23,684 bases of DNA, from NCBI GenBank assembly GCA_017935525.1, contig JAGBHJ010000140.1, positions 1 through 23,684 on the forward strand, read 5' to 3'. The stretch's first letter is position 1. Every line of letters starts with the position of its first letter. A program made the position numbers and the translations under genes. This document shows, piece after piece, positions 15,220-23,684 of the stretch. This stretch comes from Clostridia bacterium (GTDB taxonomy: Bacteria; Bacillota; Clostridia; HGM11327). Below the pieces are notes generated by a model. It worked only from the letters and a program-made list of their open reading frames with translations. It did no database searches and was not told the DNA's origin.

Positions 15220-15238
15220 AGTTTTCAACATTTGAACG
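15220..15238 (+). repeat. 19-bp repeat, copy 2 (leader of dnaN2)
   Basis: Identical to copy 1 at 13975-13993, here 49 bp before the dnaN2 start. A TGTGAACAT 9-mer (15168-15176) is also shared with the dnaN1 leader (14003-14011), but there it lies downstream of the repeat rather than upstream. The rest of the two leaders differs. Confidence 0.75.
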
Positions 15239-15287
15239 CTTTCTAATACCACAAATACTTTTAAAAACTAAAGAGGATAATACTACT

Positions 15288-16382
15288 ATGAAATTTTCGT
15301 GCTTACAACAGGACCTTATATCATCCATTCAGACAGTGCAAAAGGCAGCAGCATCAAAGGGGACGTCGCCAATCTATCAGTATATTTACGTAGAGACCCT
15401 TTCTGATGAGGTACGTCTTGTTGCTACAAATCAAACGCAGACCATTGCCAACACTATCCCCGCACAGATAGAGGAGAAGGGCAAGATACTTTTGCCTGCG
15501 TCTCTTTTCAGAGACATTATTGCAAAGATGCCCTCCGTTATGATAGATATGAAGTCCAACGACAGAAATCTGATGACTGTCAGCTACACAAACATGAAGT
15601 ACGCCATTCAGGGTATGCCCGTAGGCGAATTTACGTTTATGGATGACATCAGCTCCGACGTAAGCTTTGACATCAAGCTGGAGGATATTAAAAAGTACGT
15701 AGACAGCACTTTCTTTACAGCTTCTACGGAGGAGTCCAAGCCCACTCTCAACGGCATCTGCTTTAAGTGTAACAACGGCAAGCTGGATACCGTAACGTCG
15801 GACAGCTTCCGCCTTTCTTTGTGCAAGGGTAATTTGGGCGAGGATATCTCATTTGAGATAATCGTACCCGCAAAGATACTTCACGAGATACTTTCCTCTG
15901 CTGACGACAGTGAGGAAAAGGCAAGCATCACGTTCAACCAGAAGTATATCAAGGTGGCAATAGGCAAGACCACACTTGTGACGGGCTTGATATCCGGCAA
16001 ATTTATAAATTACGAGGCTATCATTCCAAAGGAGTACAAGACAAGAATGATCTGCTCCAGACAGCTTCTGCTTTCCATTTTGGAAAGAGCGTCCATACTT
16101 TCCGACAAGAGCATTCTTTACCCCGTAAGGTTTGAGATAGGCTTTAACAAGCTGCTGGTTTCCTCCAACAGCGAGGCAGGCGAGGCTTATGAGGAGATCA
16201 ACGTTTCCACAGAGGGCGATGAAATGACCATAGGCTTTAACTCAAAGCAGTTTATTGAGCTTTTGAGAAATACTGATTACGAGGATCTCTCATTTGACTT
16301 TATTTCTCCCACAAGGACCTGCGTAATAAAGCCCATTTCTTCGGACGATATGACGTATTTGATCACACCCTTGAGATTGTAA
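15288..16382 (+). CDS. dnaN: DNA polymerase III beta subunit (sliding clamp), second copy
   Basis: A second full-length clamp of 364 residues, intact and without frameshift, starting MKFSCLQQDLISSIQTVQK in parallel with copy 1. It keeps PTLNGICFK, TSDSFRLSL, GKFINYEAIIP and a C-terminal YLITPLRL; the last is part of the hydrophobic pocket that binds clamp-binding motifs of polymerases and other partners. Glu replaces the usual Arg after DY/NY. AGAGGA lies about 11 nt before the ATG. It is followed at 12 nt by the S4 protein and then recF, so it holds the position normally filled by the only dnaN upstream of yaaA-recF. Copies 1 and 2 are clearly homologous but diverged at nucleotide level, so the duplication is old. 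Which of them serves replication cannot be told from the sequence. Confidence 0.95.
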   Translation: MKFSCLQQDLISSIQTVQKAAASKGTSPIYQYIYVETLSDEVRLVATNQTQTIANTIPAQIEEKGKILLPASLFRDIIAKMPSVMIDMKSNDRNLMTVSYTNMKYAIQGMPVGEFTFMDDISSDVSFDIKLEDIKKYVDSTFFTASTEESKPTLNGICFKCNNGKLDTVTSDSFRLSLCKGNLGEDISFEIIVPAKILHEILSSADDSEEKASITFNQKYIKVAIGKTTLVTGLISGKFINYEAIIPKEYKTRMICSRQLLLSILERASILSDKSILYPVRFEIGFNKLLVSSNSEAGEAYEEINVSTEGDEMTIGFNSKQFIELLRNTDYEDLSFDFISPTRTCVIKPISSDDMTYLITPLRL

Positions 16383-16394
16383 TAAGGAGAAAAT

Positions 16395-16613
16395 ATGGAA
16401 AAGGTTTATTTCAGAGACGAATACATCACTCTCAATCAGTTTCTTAAGCTTGCGGGTATAGTATATACAGGCGGCGAGGGCAAGGAAATGATACTTGAGG
16501 GATCGGTGCTTGTAAACGGAGAGGTTGAGACCCGCAGAGGTAAAAAGATCCGCAAGGGTGATAAAGTTACCATTGTAGGCTCCGATGAGATCTATATTGC
16601 AGAGAACGAATAA
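16395..16613 (+). CDS. yaaA: S4 domain-containing protein, YaaA/RlbA-like
   Basis: A 72-residue protein made almost wholly of one S4 RNA-binding fold: ITLNQFLKLAGIVYTGGEGK, then VLVNGEVETRRGKKIRKGDKV. This is the small protein that sits between dnaN and recF in many Firmicutes (yaaA, renamed rlbA, in B. subtilis), where it is linked to RNA or ribosome binding. AAGGAG lies 6 nt before the ATG; the gene starts 12 nt after dnaN2 and ends 27 nt before recF. Length and position fit the family well. Confidence 0.92.
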   Translation: MEKVYFRDEYITLNQFLKLAGIVYTGGEGKEMILEGSVLVNGEVETRRGKKIRKGDKVTIVGSDEIYIAENE

Positions 16614-16640
16614 TATTTTATAACAAAAGAGGATACGGCA

Positions 16641-17729
16641 TTGTATATTTCGGCACTGACACTGACAAATTTCAGAAATTACGATTACAGAGAATTTGAT
16701 TTTGCGGAGAATACCACAGTTATTATAGGCAATAACGGCGTTGGCAAAACAAATATCGTTGAGGCGATAGCGTATCTGTCCTCATTGAGGAGTCACAGAA
16801 CAAATCAGGATAACGATATGGTCATGTTTGATAAGCCCTACGCGGTAGTAACGGGTGAATTTGTCACAAACAACGGTGAGGAAAAGCTGAATATACTTAT
16901 AAATGCCGACAATTCAAAGAAGATAAAATACAACAATCAGGACGTAAAGAGGGTTGCAGACGTTGTGGGCAGGCTGAATACGGTGGTGTTTTCTCCCGAT
17001 GCGCTGGAAATAATAAAAGAAGGCCCCGACAAAAGGCGTAAATTTATAGACGTTGCGATATCAAAGATAGACGGAAGGTATTTTTCCAGCCTGCAGATGT
17101 ACAAAAAGGTCATCAGACAAAAAAACAAGCTGTTGAAGCACTTTGAGGGCGAGGACAGATTTTTGGTGCTGGATACCTACAACCAGCTTTTGGCACAGAA
17201 CGGAAGCTACATAGAGTACAAAAGACAGTTTTTTATAGACTGCCTTAACCGTCTGCTCAGCAGCATCCATCAGAGGCTGGTGGGGGAAAAGTGCGACATT
17301 TACGTTGAATTTGAGAGTCAGGTGGAGACAAGGGACCGTTCTTATGATGAAATTCTGGCAGATTACACCAAAATGCTGGATGAGGCAAGATTTAAGGAGA
17401 TAGAAAAAAGATCCTCCGTCAAGGGCGCTCATACGGACGATATAGTATTTTATTACAACAGAAGAAACGCGAAAAAATTCTGCTCCCAGGGTCAGCAGAG
17501 AATACTTTTGCTTTCCGTTCTTTTTGCCCAGACGGAAATAGCGCTTTCCGAAACGGGGGAGAGCCCCGTGGTGCTGCTGGACGACGTGCTCAGCGAGCTG
17601 GATAACAAGAGAAAAAAACTGGTGATGGATTATCTGAGGGAATACCAGACGTTTATCACCACGGCAAATGGGGATGATTCCATTTTGTCGATGCTTAACG
17701 ACTACGACGTGATCGAGATCACGAGATAA
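16641..17729 (+). CDS. recF: DNA replication and repair protein RecF
   Basis: An SMC-like ATPase that helps load RecA at single-strand gaps, 362 residues. Walker A is GNNGVGKT (30-37); the signature region GAHTDDIVFYYNRRNAKKF leads to SQGQQRILL, and Walker B is VVLLDDVLSELD. The start codon is TTG (16641), supported by AGAGGA about 7 nt upstream and by the family-typical beginning YISALTLTNFRNY. It closes the canonical dnaA-dnaN-yaaA-recF block. Gyrase genes, which often follow recF in Firmicutes, are absent here. Confidence 0.96.
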   Translation: MYISALTLTNFRNYDYREFDFAENTTVIIGNNGVGKTNIVEAIAYLSSLRSHRTNQDNDMVMFDKPYAVVTGEFVTNNGEEKLNILINADNSKKIKYNNQDVKRVADVVGRLNTVVFSPDALEIIKEGPDKRRKFIDVAISKIDGRYFSSLQMYKKVIRQKNKLLKHFEGEDRFLVLDTYNQLLAQNGSYIEYKRQFFIDCLNRLLSSIHQRLVGEKCDIYVEFESQVETRDRSYDEILADYTKMLDEARFKEIEKRSSVKGAHTDDIVFYYNRRNAKKFCSQGQQRILLLSVLFAQTEIALSETGESPVVLLDDVLSELDNKRKKLVMDYLREYQTFITTANGDDSILSMLNDYDVIEITR

Positions 17730-17754
17730 AATTTTATATTTAAGGAGAAAAATT

Positions 17755-18483
17755 ATGAAGATCAAAATATTTGATGATCCTATGCAGATGGGATTTATGG
17801 CGGCAACAGAGGTAAAAAATCAGCTTAACGGCAAGAAGGACAGCGTTCTTATTCTGCCCACGGGCTCAACACCCATTCCGGTGTACAAAAATCTTGTGAA
17901 TATGTACAACAAGGGCGAGGTATCCTTTGCAGATGCCATCACATTTAATCTTGACGAATACATCGGCATCGAAAGTGACCACGAGGAGAGATACTACAAC
18001 TTTATGAAGAGAAACCTTTTCTCCCACGTGGACATCAAGGAGGAGAATATCAATATTCCCGACAGCCGCACACAGGACTGTGAGGCAGAGTGCGTAAAAT
18101 ACGAGAAAAAGTACCGCGCTTCAGGCTGTGCAGACCTTGCACTTTTGGGAATAGGTAACAACGGCCATATCGGCTTTAACGAGCCCGGCACGTCCTTTGA
18201 CTCCGTAACTCACGTTACACATATTGCCGAATCCACCATCAAGGCAAATTCAAGATTCTTTGCAAGTGAGGATCTTGTGCCCAAGGCTGCCATGACGATG
18301 GGTATTTCAACCATTCTGTCAGCAAAGAAGATTTTTATTCTCATAACCGGCAAAGCAAAGCATGACATTCTTATGAAGCTTATAAGCTCCAACGAGGCTG
18401 ACGAGAGCATCCCCGCAACGGCGCTCAGACTTCACAAGGACGTTACGATCTATGCTGACAGAGAAGCTGCCGGATTGATCTGA
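17755..18483 (+). CDS. nagB: Glucosamine-6-phosphate deaminase NagB
   Basis: Converts glucosamine 6-phosphate to fructose 6-phosphate and ammonia in amino-sugar use. It has 242 residues, the length of the short Bacillus-type enzyme that lacks the allosteric C-terminus of the E. coli protein. Visible motifs are the phosphate loop LPTGSTPIPVY (34-44), Asp67 in FNLDEYIG, and GIGNNGHIGFNEPG, with His138 and Glu143 equivalent to E. coli His143 and Glu148. The position of E. coli Asp141 is Asn136, which I also recall in Bacillus-type enzymes. AAGGAG precedes the ATG; the gap from recF is 25 nt and mutS2 starts 4 nt after its stop, so it appears to share a transcript with DNA-maintenance genes. Confidence 0.94.
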   Translation: MKIKIFDDPMQMGFMAATEVKNQLNGKKDSVLILPTGSTPIPVYKNLVNMYNKGEVSFADAITFNLDEYIGIESDHEERYYNFMKRNLFSHVDIKEENINIPDSRTQDCEAECVKYEKKYRASGCADLALLGIGNNGHIGFNEPGTSFDSVTHVTHIAESTIKANSRFFASEDLVPKAAMTMGISTILSAKKIFILITGKAKHDILMKLISSNEADESIPATALRLHKDVTIYADREAAGLI

Positions 18484-18487
18484 TAAT

Positions 18488-20857
18488 ATGAACAGGAAAA
18501 CGTTAAACAAATTAGAATATACAAAAATACTTAATATGGCGGCGGAACACGCCGTATCCGGCATTGGCAAGGAAAATATTCTTGCCATTCAGCCGCAAAA
18601 CGATCCCAAAAGAATCAAAAGAATGCTCAATGAGCTGGACGAGGCAACACAGTTTTTGGCGGGGATAGGCAGAAACCCCGTGGAGTATTTTACCGATATC
18701 AAGGGCTACCTTGAAAAGGTAAATATCGGCGGAGTGCTTATGCCCGACGCTCTCCTTGATATAAAGGACGTGTGTACCGCAGCGGTAAACGCCAAAAACA
18801 TAATAATCGAGTCCACTATAATAGAAACTCTGCCCTTTTTGAAGGACCTTGCAGTAAATATATACAACTGTAAGCCCATTATCAACGAGATAAACAACGC
18901 CATTTCTCCCGAGGGGGACGTGCTTGACGGCGCAAGCAGTCAGTTGAGGCAGATAAGACGCTCCTTGAGAATGGAAAATGACAAGGTCAGAGGCACTCTT
19001 GAAAGGCTTATTCGCTCGCAGAACGTGCAGAAGTATCTGCAGGAGGCTGTAATAACCGAGAGAAACGGTAGATTTGTTATACCCGTCAAGAGCGAATTCA
19101 GAAGCATGGTGCCGGGCATCATACACGATATGTCATCCACGGGCTCAACGGTATTTGTGGAGCCCACGGGCGTGGTTGAGGCTAAAAACGAGATATCAAG
19201 ACTTGAGGCAGAGGAAAAGCACGAGATAGAAAGAATTCTGGCGGAGCTTTCCCGCTTGGTGCATTCCAATGCTCCCGATATTTCCGACAATCAGGATGCG
19301 CTGGAAAGGCTGGACGTCCTGTTTGCAAAGGCTGTGTTCTGTAATCTGTACGATTGCACAAAGCCCGACATATGCGACAAGCTCTGCATAAGAATAACCA
19401 AGGGCAGACATCCTTTGATAGACAGAGCCACCTGCGTACCCATAGACGTTACCATAGGTGACGAATTCAAAACCCTTATAATAACGGGTCCCAATACGGG
19501 CGGTAAGACCGTCAGCCTTAAGACTGTGGGTCTGTTTATACTCCTGTGTCAGAGTGGATTTTTCCTTCCTGCGGCACACGTTACAATGGGCGTTTTTGAG
19601 GACGTGCTGTGTGATATCGGTGATGAGCAGGCAATAGAGCAGAGCTTGAGTACGTTTTCGTCCCACATGACCAATATAGTTTCCATACTCAACGGCTTAA
19701 GGGCAAACACAATGGTGCTTTTTGATGAGCTTTGTACGGGTACGGACCCTGTTGAGGGTAGCGCCCTTGCAAGAGCAATACTGTCGCAGATAGCAAAAAA
19801 GCACGTTCTGACATTTGCCACCACCCATTACAGCGAGCTGAAGACATATGCTTTTGAGACAGAGGGCATGGAATACGCTTCCATGGAGTTTGATATAGAA
19901 ACACTCCGTCCCACGTACAGGCTTGTGGTGGGCATACCGGGCAAGAGTAATGCTCTGGAAATATCAAGAAAGCTGGGACTTTGCGACGACGTCATAACCG
20001 CGGCACAGACCACCATGAACCAGGATGAGCTGAACGTAAACAGACTTATCGCGGATATTGAGCATAACAACCTTATGGCGCAAAAGGCGCTTGAGGAGGC
20101 GCAGGCTGCAAGGGATGAGGCGGAGCTGTTAAAGCGCCACTACGAGGAAAAAACTGCCCAGATAGCTCAAAGGCGTCAACAGGAGCTGGAAAAGGCAAGA
20201 GAGCAAGCCTCCCGGATAATAACGGATGCCGAGGAGGAGGCAAGGGAGATAATCAAGGAGCTGAGGTTCAATACGGATGGCCTTGACGGAAAGGATAAAA
20301 ACGAGCTGATAGAAAATTCCAGAAAGCGACTTCAGGATAAAAAGAAGGAGCTGGAAAAGAAAGAATCAGTCAAGAAGACTCAAGGTCTTAAAAAGTCCGA
20401 CATTCGCCCGGGTATGACTGTATACGTTGGCCACCTTGCCAATAATGGCACAGTGCTTTCCGTCAACGGTGACGAGGTAATGCTCCAAGTGGGAATATTA
20501 AAGCTGAAGGCAAAGCTTTCGGAGCTGGAGCTGCCCCATGAGGAAAAGATAGAGCCCACGGGCAAAAAGCGCGCACCTGCGGACCACAAAAAGATAGAGC
20601 TGAAGGCAAGCGGTATTTCTTCCACTCTGGATATGAGGGGTCTTACTGCAGAGGATGCTTATATAGAGATAGACAGGTACTTTGATGCGGCAATTATGGC
20701 GGGCATGGAGGAGGTAACGCTGCTCCACGGCAAGGGCACGGGCGCTTTGAGGACTGCTGTCCATGAATATCTCAGAAAGCACGCCCATTGCGAAAAGTTC
20801 AGAATAGGTAAGTACGGTGAGGGCGACACGGGCGTCACCATCGTAACGTTAAAATAA
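18488..20857 (+). CDS. mutS2: Endonuclease MutS2 (MutS-like ATPase with Smr domain)
   Basis: A 789-residue MutS2 protein, the usual length. The N-terminal clamp/lever region (about 1-300) lacks a mismatch-recognition domain, as expected. The ATPase has Walker A GPNTGGKT (334-341), the DIGDEQAIEQSLSTFSSH segment (376-393) and Walker B MVLFDE (409-414). A long coiled coil (about 520-640) leads to a C-terminal Smr domain (about 710-789) with LDMRG and LLHGKGTGALR. MutS2 restrains recombination in some bacteria and acts on collided ribosomes in B. subtilis. No clear ribosome binding site precedes the ATG; it lies 4 nt after the nagB stop, so translation probably depends on coupling. Confidence 0.95.
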   Translation: MNRKTLNKLEYTKILNMAAEHAVSGIGKENILAIQPQNDPKRIKRMLNELDEATQFLAGIGRNPVEYFTDIKGYLEKVNIGGVLMPDALLDIKDVCTAAVNAKNIIIESTIIETLPFLKDLAVNIYNCKPIINEINNAISPEGDVLDGASSQLRQIRRSLRMENDKVRGTLERLIRSQNVQKYLQEAVITERNGRFVIPVKSEFRSMVPGIIHDMSSTGSTVFVEPTGVVEAKNEISRLEAEEKHEIERILAELSRLVHSNAPDISDNQDALERLDVLFAKAVFCNLYDCTKPDICDKLCIRITKGRHPLIDRATCVPIDVTIGDEFKTLIITGPNTGGKTVSLKTVGLFILLCQSGFFLPAAHVTMGVFEDVLCDIGDEQAIEQSLSTFSSHMTNIVSILNGLRANTMVLFDELCTGTDPVEGSALARAILSQIAKKHVLTFATTHYSELKTYAFETEGMEYASMEFDIETLRPTYRLVVGIPGKSNALEISRKLGLCDDVITAAQTTMNQDELNVNRLIADIEHNNLMAQKALEEAQAARDEAELLKRHYEEKTAQIAQRRQQELEKAREQASRIITDAEEEAREIIKELRFNTDGLDGKDKNELIENSRKRLQDKKKELEKKESVKKTQGLKKSDIRPGMTVYVGHLANNGTVLSVNGDEVMLQVGILKLKAKLSELELPHEEKIEPTGKKRAPADHKKIELKASGISSTLDMRGLTAEDAYIEIDRYFDAAIMAGMEEVTLLHGKGTGALRTAVHEYLRKHAHCEKFRIGKYGEGDTGVTIVTLK

Positions 20858-20883
20858 TAATCCCTTTTGTAAAAGGAGACAAT

Positions 20884-22383
20884 ATGGAGAATTTATCAAG
20901 AAAATATATTTCCTCCGCAAGCATTCCGAGCGATATTGCGGTAGGCCCCATGAATGAGTATCCCGTTAAGATACTCCAGTTTGGTGAGGGTAATTTTTTA
21001 AGAGCCTTTGTTGATTGGATGGTCAACAGACTCAACAAAGAAAGTGACTTTGGCGGCAGAGTAGCCGTAGTTCAGCCTTTGGAAAGAGGTCTTGCGGATA
21101 TACTCAACGCTCAGGATTGCCTGTATACTCTTTATTTGAGAGGTATAGAAAACGGCGAGGTCAAGGTGTCAAAGGAGATAATTACCTCAGTAAAGGAGGT
21201 CATCAATCCCTACAAGGATTGGAAGATCACTCTTGATTACGCAAGAAGCGATGATCTGAGGTTTGTTATATCCAACACCACGGAGGCAGGCATTGAGTAC
21301 AAGGAGGAGGAATTTACTCCCAACGAATGCCAGACCACTTTCCCCGCAAAGCTGACGTCATTGCTGTACGCAAGATACAACAAATTTGACGGCGACAAGG
21401 CAAAGGGCCTTATAATCATCCCCTGCGAGCTGATAGACAGAAACGGAGATAATCTTAAAAAGTGCGTGCTCCGCTATGCAAGACTGTGGGGCTTGGGCGA
21501 AAAGTTTACGGACTGGGTGGAGGAGGCCTGCCCGTTTATGAATACTCTGGTTGACAGAATAGTCCCCGGCTACCCCAAGGACGAGCTTGAGACCCTTAAG
21601 GCTGACCAGGGCTACAACGACAACGCAGTTGATACAGGTGAGATATTCCATTTTTGGGTAATAGAGGGGGACAAAAAGTACGCAGAGGAGATACCCTTCC
21701 ACAAGGTTGGGCTCAACGTGCTTTGGACGGACAATATGGAGCCCTACCGCACAAGAAAGGTGAGAATTCTCAACGGCGCACACACCATGACCGTGCTGGG
21801 TGCATACCTTGCAGGGCTTGAGACAGTGGGCGAGTGTATGGCGGACGAGGACGTCAGCGAATTTATGAAGAAGGGCATATTTGAGGAGATAATCCCCACG
21901 TTTGATCTTCCCGAGGAAGAAAAGAGATCCTTTGCCGAGGCGGTGCTGGAAAGATTTGCAAACCCCTTTATAAAGCATATGCTTTTGAGTATAAGCCTTA
22001 ACTCCGTGTCAAAGTACAAGGTAAGAGTTCTGCCCTCCGTAATCTCATATATAGAGAGAATGGGCAAGCTGCCGGAAAGAACGCTTTTTGCTCTTGCGGC
22101 ATTGATAAGATTTTATAAGGGATCAGACCTTACAGACGGCAAGCTTAAGGGCGATATCGACGGCAAAAAGTACGATATCTGTGACAATCCCGATGTGCTG
22201 GCGTTCTTTGAGGGCGTACATGGTCAATACGGTGCCGACGAGTTGGTGGAAAAGGTGCTCTCCAACAGCGGCTTCTGGGGCGAGGATCTGACGAAGTATT
22301 GCGGACTTAAGGAAAAGGTGACTGAGTATTACAAGGCCATCTGCACGGTGGGCGCAAGAGAAGCCATGAGGAGTATCGGGTGA
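20884..22383 (+). CDS. uxaB: Tagaturonate reductase (altronate oxidoreductase) UxaB
   Basis: An NAD-dependent enzyme of the mannitol dehydrogenase family that interconverts D-tagaturonate and D-altronate in galacturonate breakdown. It has 499 residues. The nucleotide-binding start is KILQFGEGNFLRAFVDW (29-45) and the catalytic Lys-Asn-His region is RKVRILNGAHTMT (about 290-302). The ATG is preceded by AAAAGGAG. Directly upstream, CCTTT-TGTA-AAAGG (20863-20876) can pair with part of the ribosome binding site. It lies 26 nt after mutS2 and 54 nt before uxaA. UxaB is preferred over the related fructuronate reductase UxuB because of the neighbouring uxaA. Confidence 0.92.
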   Translation: MENLSRKYISSASIPSDIAVGPMNEYPVKILQFGEGNFLRAFVDWMVNRLNKESDFGGRVAVVQPLERGLADILNAQDCLYTLYLRGIENGEVKVSKEIITSVKEVINPYKDWKITLDYARSDDLRFVISNTTEAGIEYKEEEFTPNECQTTFPAKLTSLLYARYNKFDGDKAKGLIIIPCELIDRNGDNLKKCVLRYARLWGLGEKFTDWVEEACPFMNTLVDRIVPGYPKDELETLKADQGYNDNAVDTGEIFHFWVIEGDKKYAEEIPFHKVGLNVLWTDNMEPYRTRKVRILNGAHTMTVLGAYLAGLETVGECMADEDVSEFMKKGIFEEIIPTFDLPEEEKRSFAEAVLERFANPFIKHMLLSISLNSVSKYKVRVLPSVISYIERMGKLPERTLFALAALIRFYKGSDLTDGKLKGDIDGKKYDICDNPDVLAFFEGVHGQYGADELVEKVLSNSGFWGEDLTKYCGLKEKVTEYYKAICTVGAREAMRSIG

Positions 22384-22437
22384 ATTATTCCGATAACTCA
22401 TTACCCAAACACGATAAGTATTAAGAAAGGAAAAACC

Positions 22438-23684
22438 ATGAAAAAATACTTACAAATAGACAAAAGCGACAACGTGGCTGTTGCCCTCCACGATATGTCA
22501 AAGGGCGAGGGCTTTGAATACAACGGCACAAGCCTCACACTCTGTGAGGATATTGCCCGCGGCCACAAGTTCGCTCTGAAAGATATTTCCGAGGGCGAAA
22601 ACGTGGTAAAGTACGGCTTTGCCATCGGCCACGCCACAAAGAATATAGAGGTGGGCACATGGGTACATACCCACAACGTAAAGACGAATCTTGAGGGTCT
22701 GCTGGAATATAAATATGAGCCTGTTGAGATACCCCAAACAGAACCAATAAAGGCTACCTTTGACGGCTTTGTGAGGAAAAACGGCGACGTTGGCATCAGA
22801 AACGAAATTTGGATCATAAACACCGTGGGCTGTGTAAACAAGACGGCAGAGCTTTTGGCAAAAAAGGCAAGTGAGCTGCCCAATATCGGCAAGGTTGACG
22901 GCGTTTACTGCTATACACATCCCTACGGCTGCTCGCAGCTGGGTGACGACCATGAAAACACACAGAAGATATTGGCAGGCCTTATCCGCCACCCCAATGC
23001 AGGCGGCGTGCTGGTGTTGAGCCTTGGATGTGAGAATAACAATCTGGATAATTTCCTCCCCGTGCTGGGCGAGTATGACAGCAACAGGGTAAAATTCCTT
23101 GTTACACAGGACGTTGAGGACGAGATAGCAGAGGGTCTTGACATCATATCCGACCTGATCGACTATGCGGGCGAATTCAAAAGACAGCCCGTTGACGCAT
23201 CAAAGCTGAAGGTTGGACTTAAGTGCGGCGGCTCCGACGGATTTTCGGGAATTACCGCAAACCCGCTTTTGGGCAAATTCTCCGATATGCTCTGCGCTTG
23301 CGGAGGTATTACGGTGCTTTCCGAGGTGCCTGAAATGTTCGGCGCGGAGACCATCCTTATGAACAGAGCAGTCAGTGAGGACGTTTTTGAAAGGACTGTG
23401 TCCATGATAAACAACTTCAAGCTGTACTTTACAAGATACGGACAGAATATATACGAAAATCCTTCCCCCGGTAACAAAAAGGGCGGCATCACCACCTTGG
23501 AGGATAAGTCCCTTGGCTGTACGCAAAAGGGCGGCTTGGGCGCTGTGACGGACGTGCTTTCCTACGGCGACAAGGCAGAAAAGCTGGGTCTTAACCTTTT
23601 GACAGGACCGGGTAACGACATCGTTGCCTGCACGGCTCTTGCGGCGTCGGGCGTACACGTGATCCTGTTTACAACGGGCAGAGG
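22438..23684 (+). CDS. uxaA: Altronate dehydratase UxaA, partial (C-terminus outside the window)
   Basis: Dehydrates D-altronate to 2-keto-3-deoxygluconate, the step after UxaB. 415 codons are visible before the right edge (family length about 495). The N-terminal SAF domain (about 1-95) contains IARGHKFAL and THNVKTN. The main domain follows with GFVRKNGDVGIRNE, THPYGCSQLGDDHENT, LSLGCENNN and GLKCGGSDGFSGI, whose conserved Cys and His residues fit the metal-dependent UxaA family. AAAGGA precedes the ATG. With uxaB it forms a hexuronate operon; uxaC, the isomerase, is not in the window. Confidence 0.94.
   Translation, partial: MKKYLQIDKSDNVAVALHDMSKGEGFEYNGTSLTLCEDIARGHKFALKDISEGENVVKYGFAIGHATKNIEVGTWVHTHNVKTNLEGLLEYKYEPVEIPQTEPIKATFDGFVRKNGDVGIRNEIWIINTVGCVNKTAELLAKKASELPNIGKVDGVYCYTHPYGCSQLGDDHENTQKILAGLIRHPNAGGVLVLSLGCENNNLDNFLPVLGEYDSNRVKFLVTQDVEDEIAEGLDIISDLIDYAGEFKRQPVDASKLKVGLKCGGSDGFSGITANPLLGKFSDMLCACGGITVLSEVPEMFGAETILMNRAVSEDVFERTVSMINNFKLYFTRYGQNIYENPSPGNKKGGITTLEDKSLGCTQKGGLGAVTDVLSYGDKAEKLGLNLLTGPGNDIVACTALAASGVHVILFTTGR

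Noticed and set aside
1..23684. CRISPR array, insertion sequence, prophage, rRNA or tRNA genes
   Set aside because: I saw no spaced direct repeats, transposase, integrase, phage structural gene, cloverleaf-like sequence or rRNA segment in the window.

Overview
This window appears to span the chromosomal replication origin of a low-GC Gram-positive bacterium, most likely a gut-type member of the Clostridia (Oscillospirales/Ruminococcaceae-like; the placement is inferred from protein style and is not proven). The evidence is the cluster dnaA-dnaN-dnaN-S4 protein-recF, a perfect 16-bp parS site, an AT-rich stretch of about 200 bp, DnaA-box-like repeats, and genes that run away from that point on both sides: everything left of about 12.1 kb is on the minus strand and everything right of about 12.4 kb is on the plus strand.

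Left arm, reading outward from the origin (minus strand): a type IIA topoisomerase pair (subunit B, then subunit A) is transcribed from a good promoter, with parS in its 5' leader. An ABC-F ATPase overlaps the end of subunit A by 4 nt and ends at a strong terminator. Next is a small amidase_3 protein with a SPOR-like tail and no signal peptide, with its own terminator. Then, after a stretch of about 300 bp without a gene, comes an operon of XRE-cupin regulator, potA, potB and potC. It has a near-consensus promoter and a cluster of CTAAAC/GTTTAG operators. Where potD would be expected, the next gene is an unrecognised (beta/alpha)8 glycosidase-like protein that runs off the left edge.

Right arm (plus strand): dnaA with its own promoter, two adjacent but diverged beta-clamp genes (dnaN1, dnaN2), an S4-domain YaaA-like protein, recF, nagB (glucosamine-6-phosphate deaminase), mutS2, and the hexuronate genes uxaB and uxaA. 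uxaA runs off the right edge. Spacing is tight from dnaN2 to mutS2, so these may be co-transcribed.

Most unusual points: (1) DnaA carries substitutions at several residues that read the DnaA box in E. coli, and the spacer between dnaA and dnaN1 has repeats of TTATCCGTR rather than the classical TTATCCACA, so the initiator and its box may have changed together. (2) There are two tandem dnaN genes, and their leaders share an identical 19-bp element. (3) The topoisomerase pair at the origin looks more like the ParE/ParC-like clostridial paralogue than canonical gyrase, and its TOPRIM motif is EGNSAGG, the same change as the D426N quinolone-resistance substitution of E. coli GyrB.
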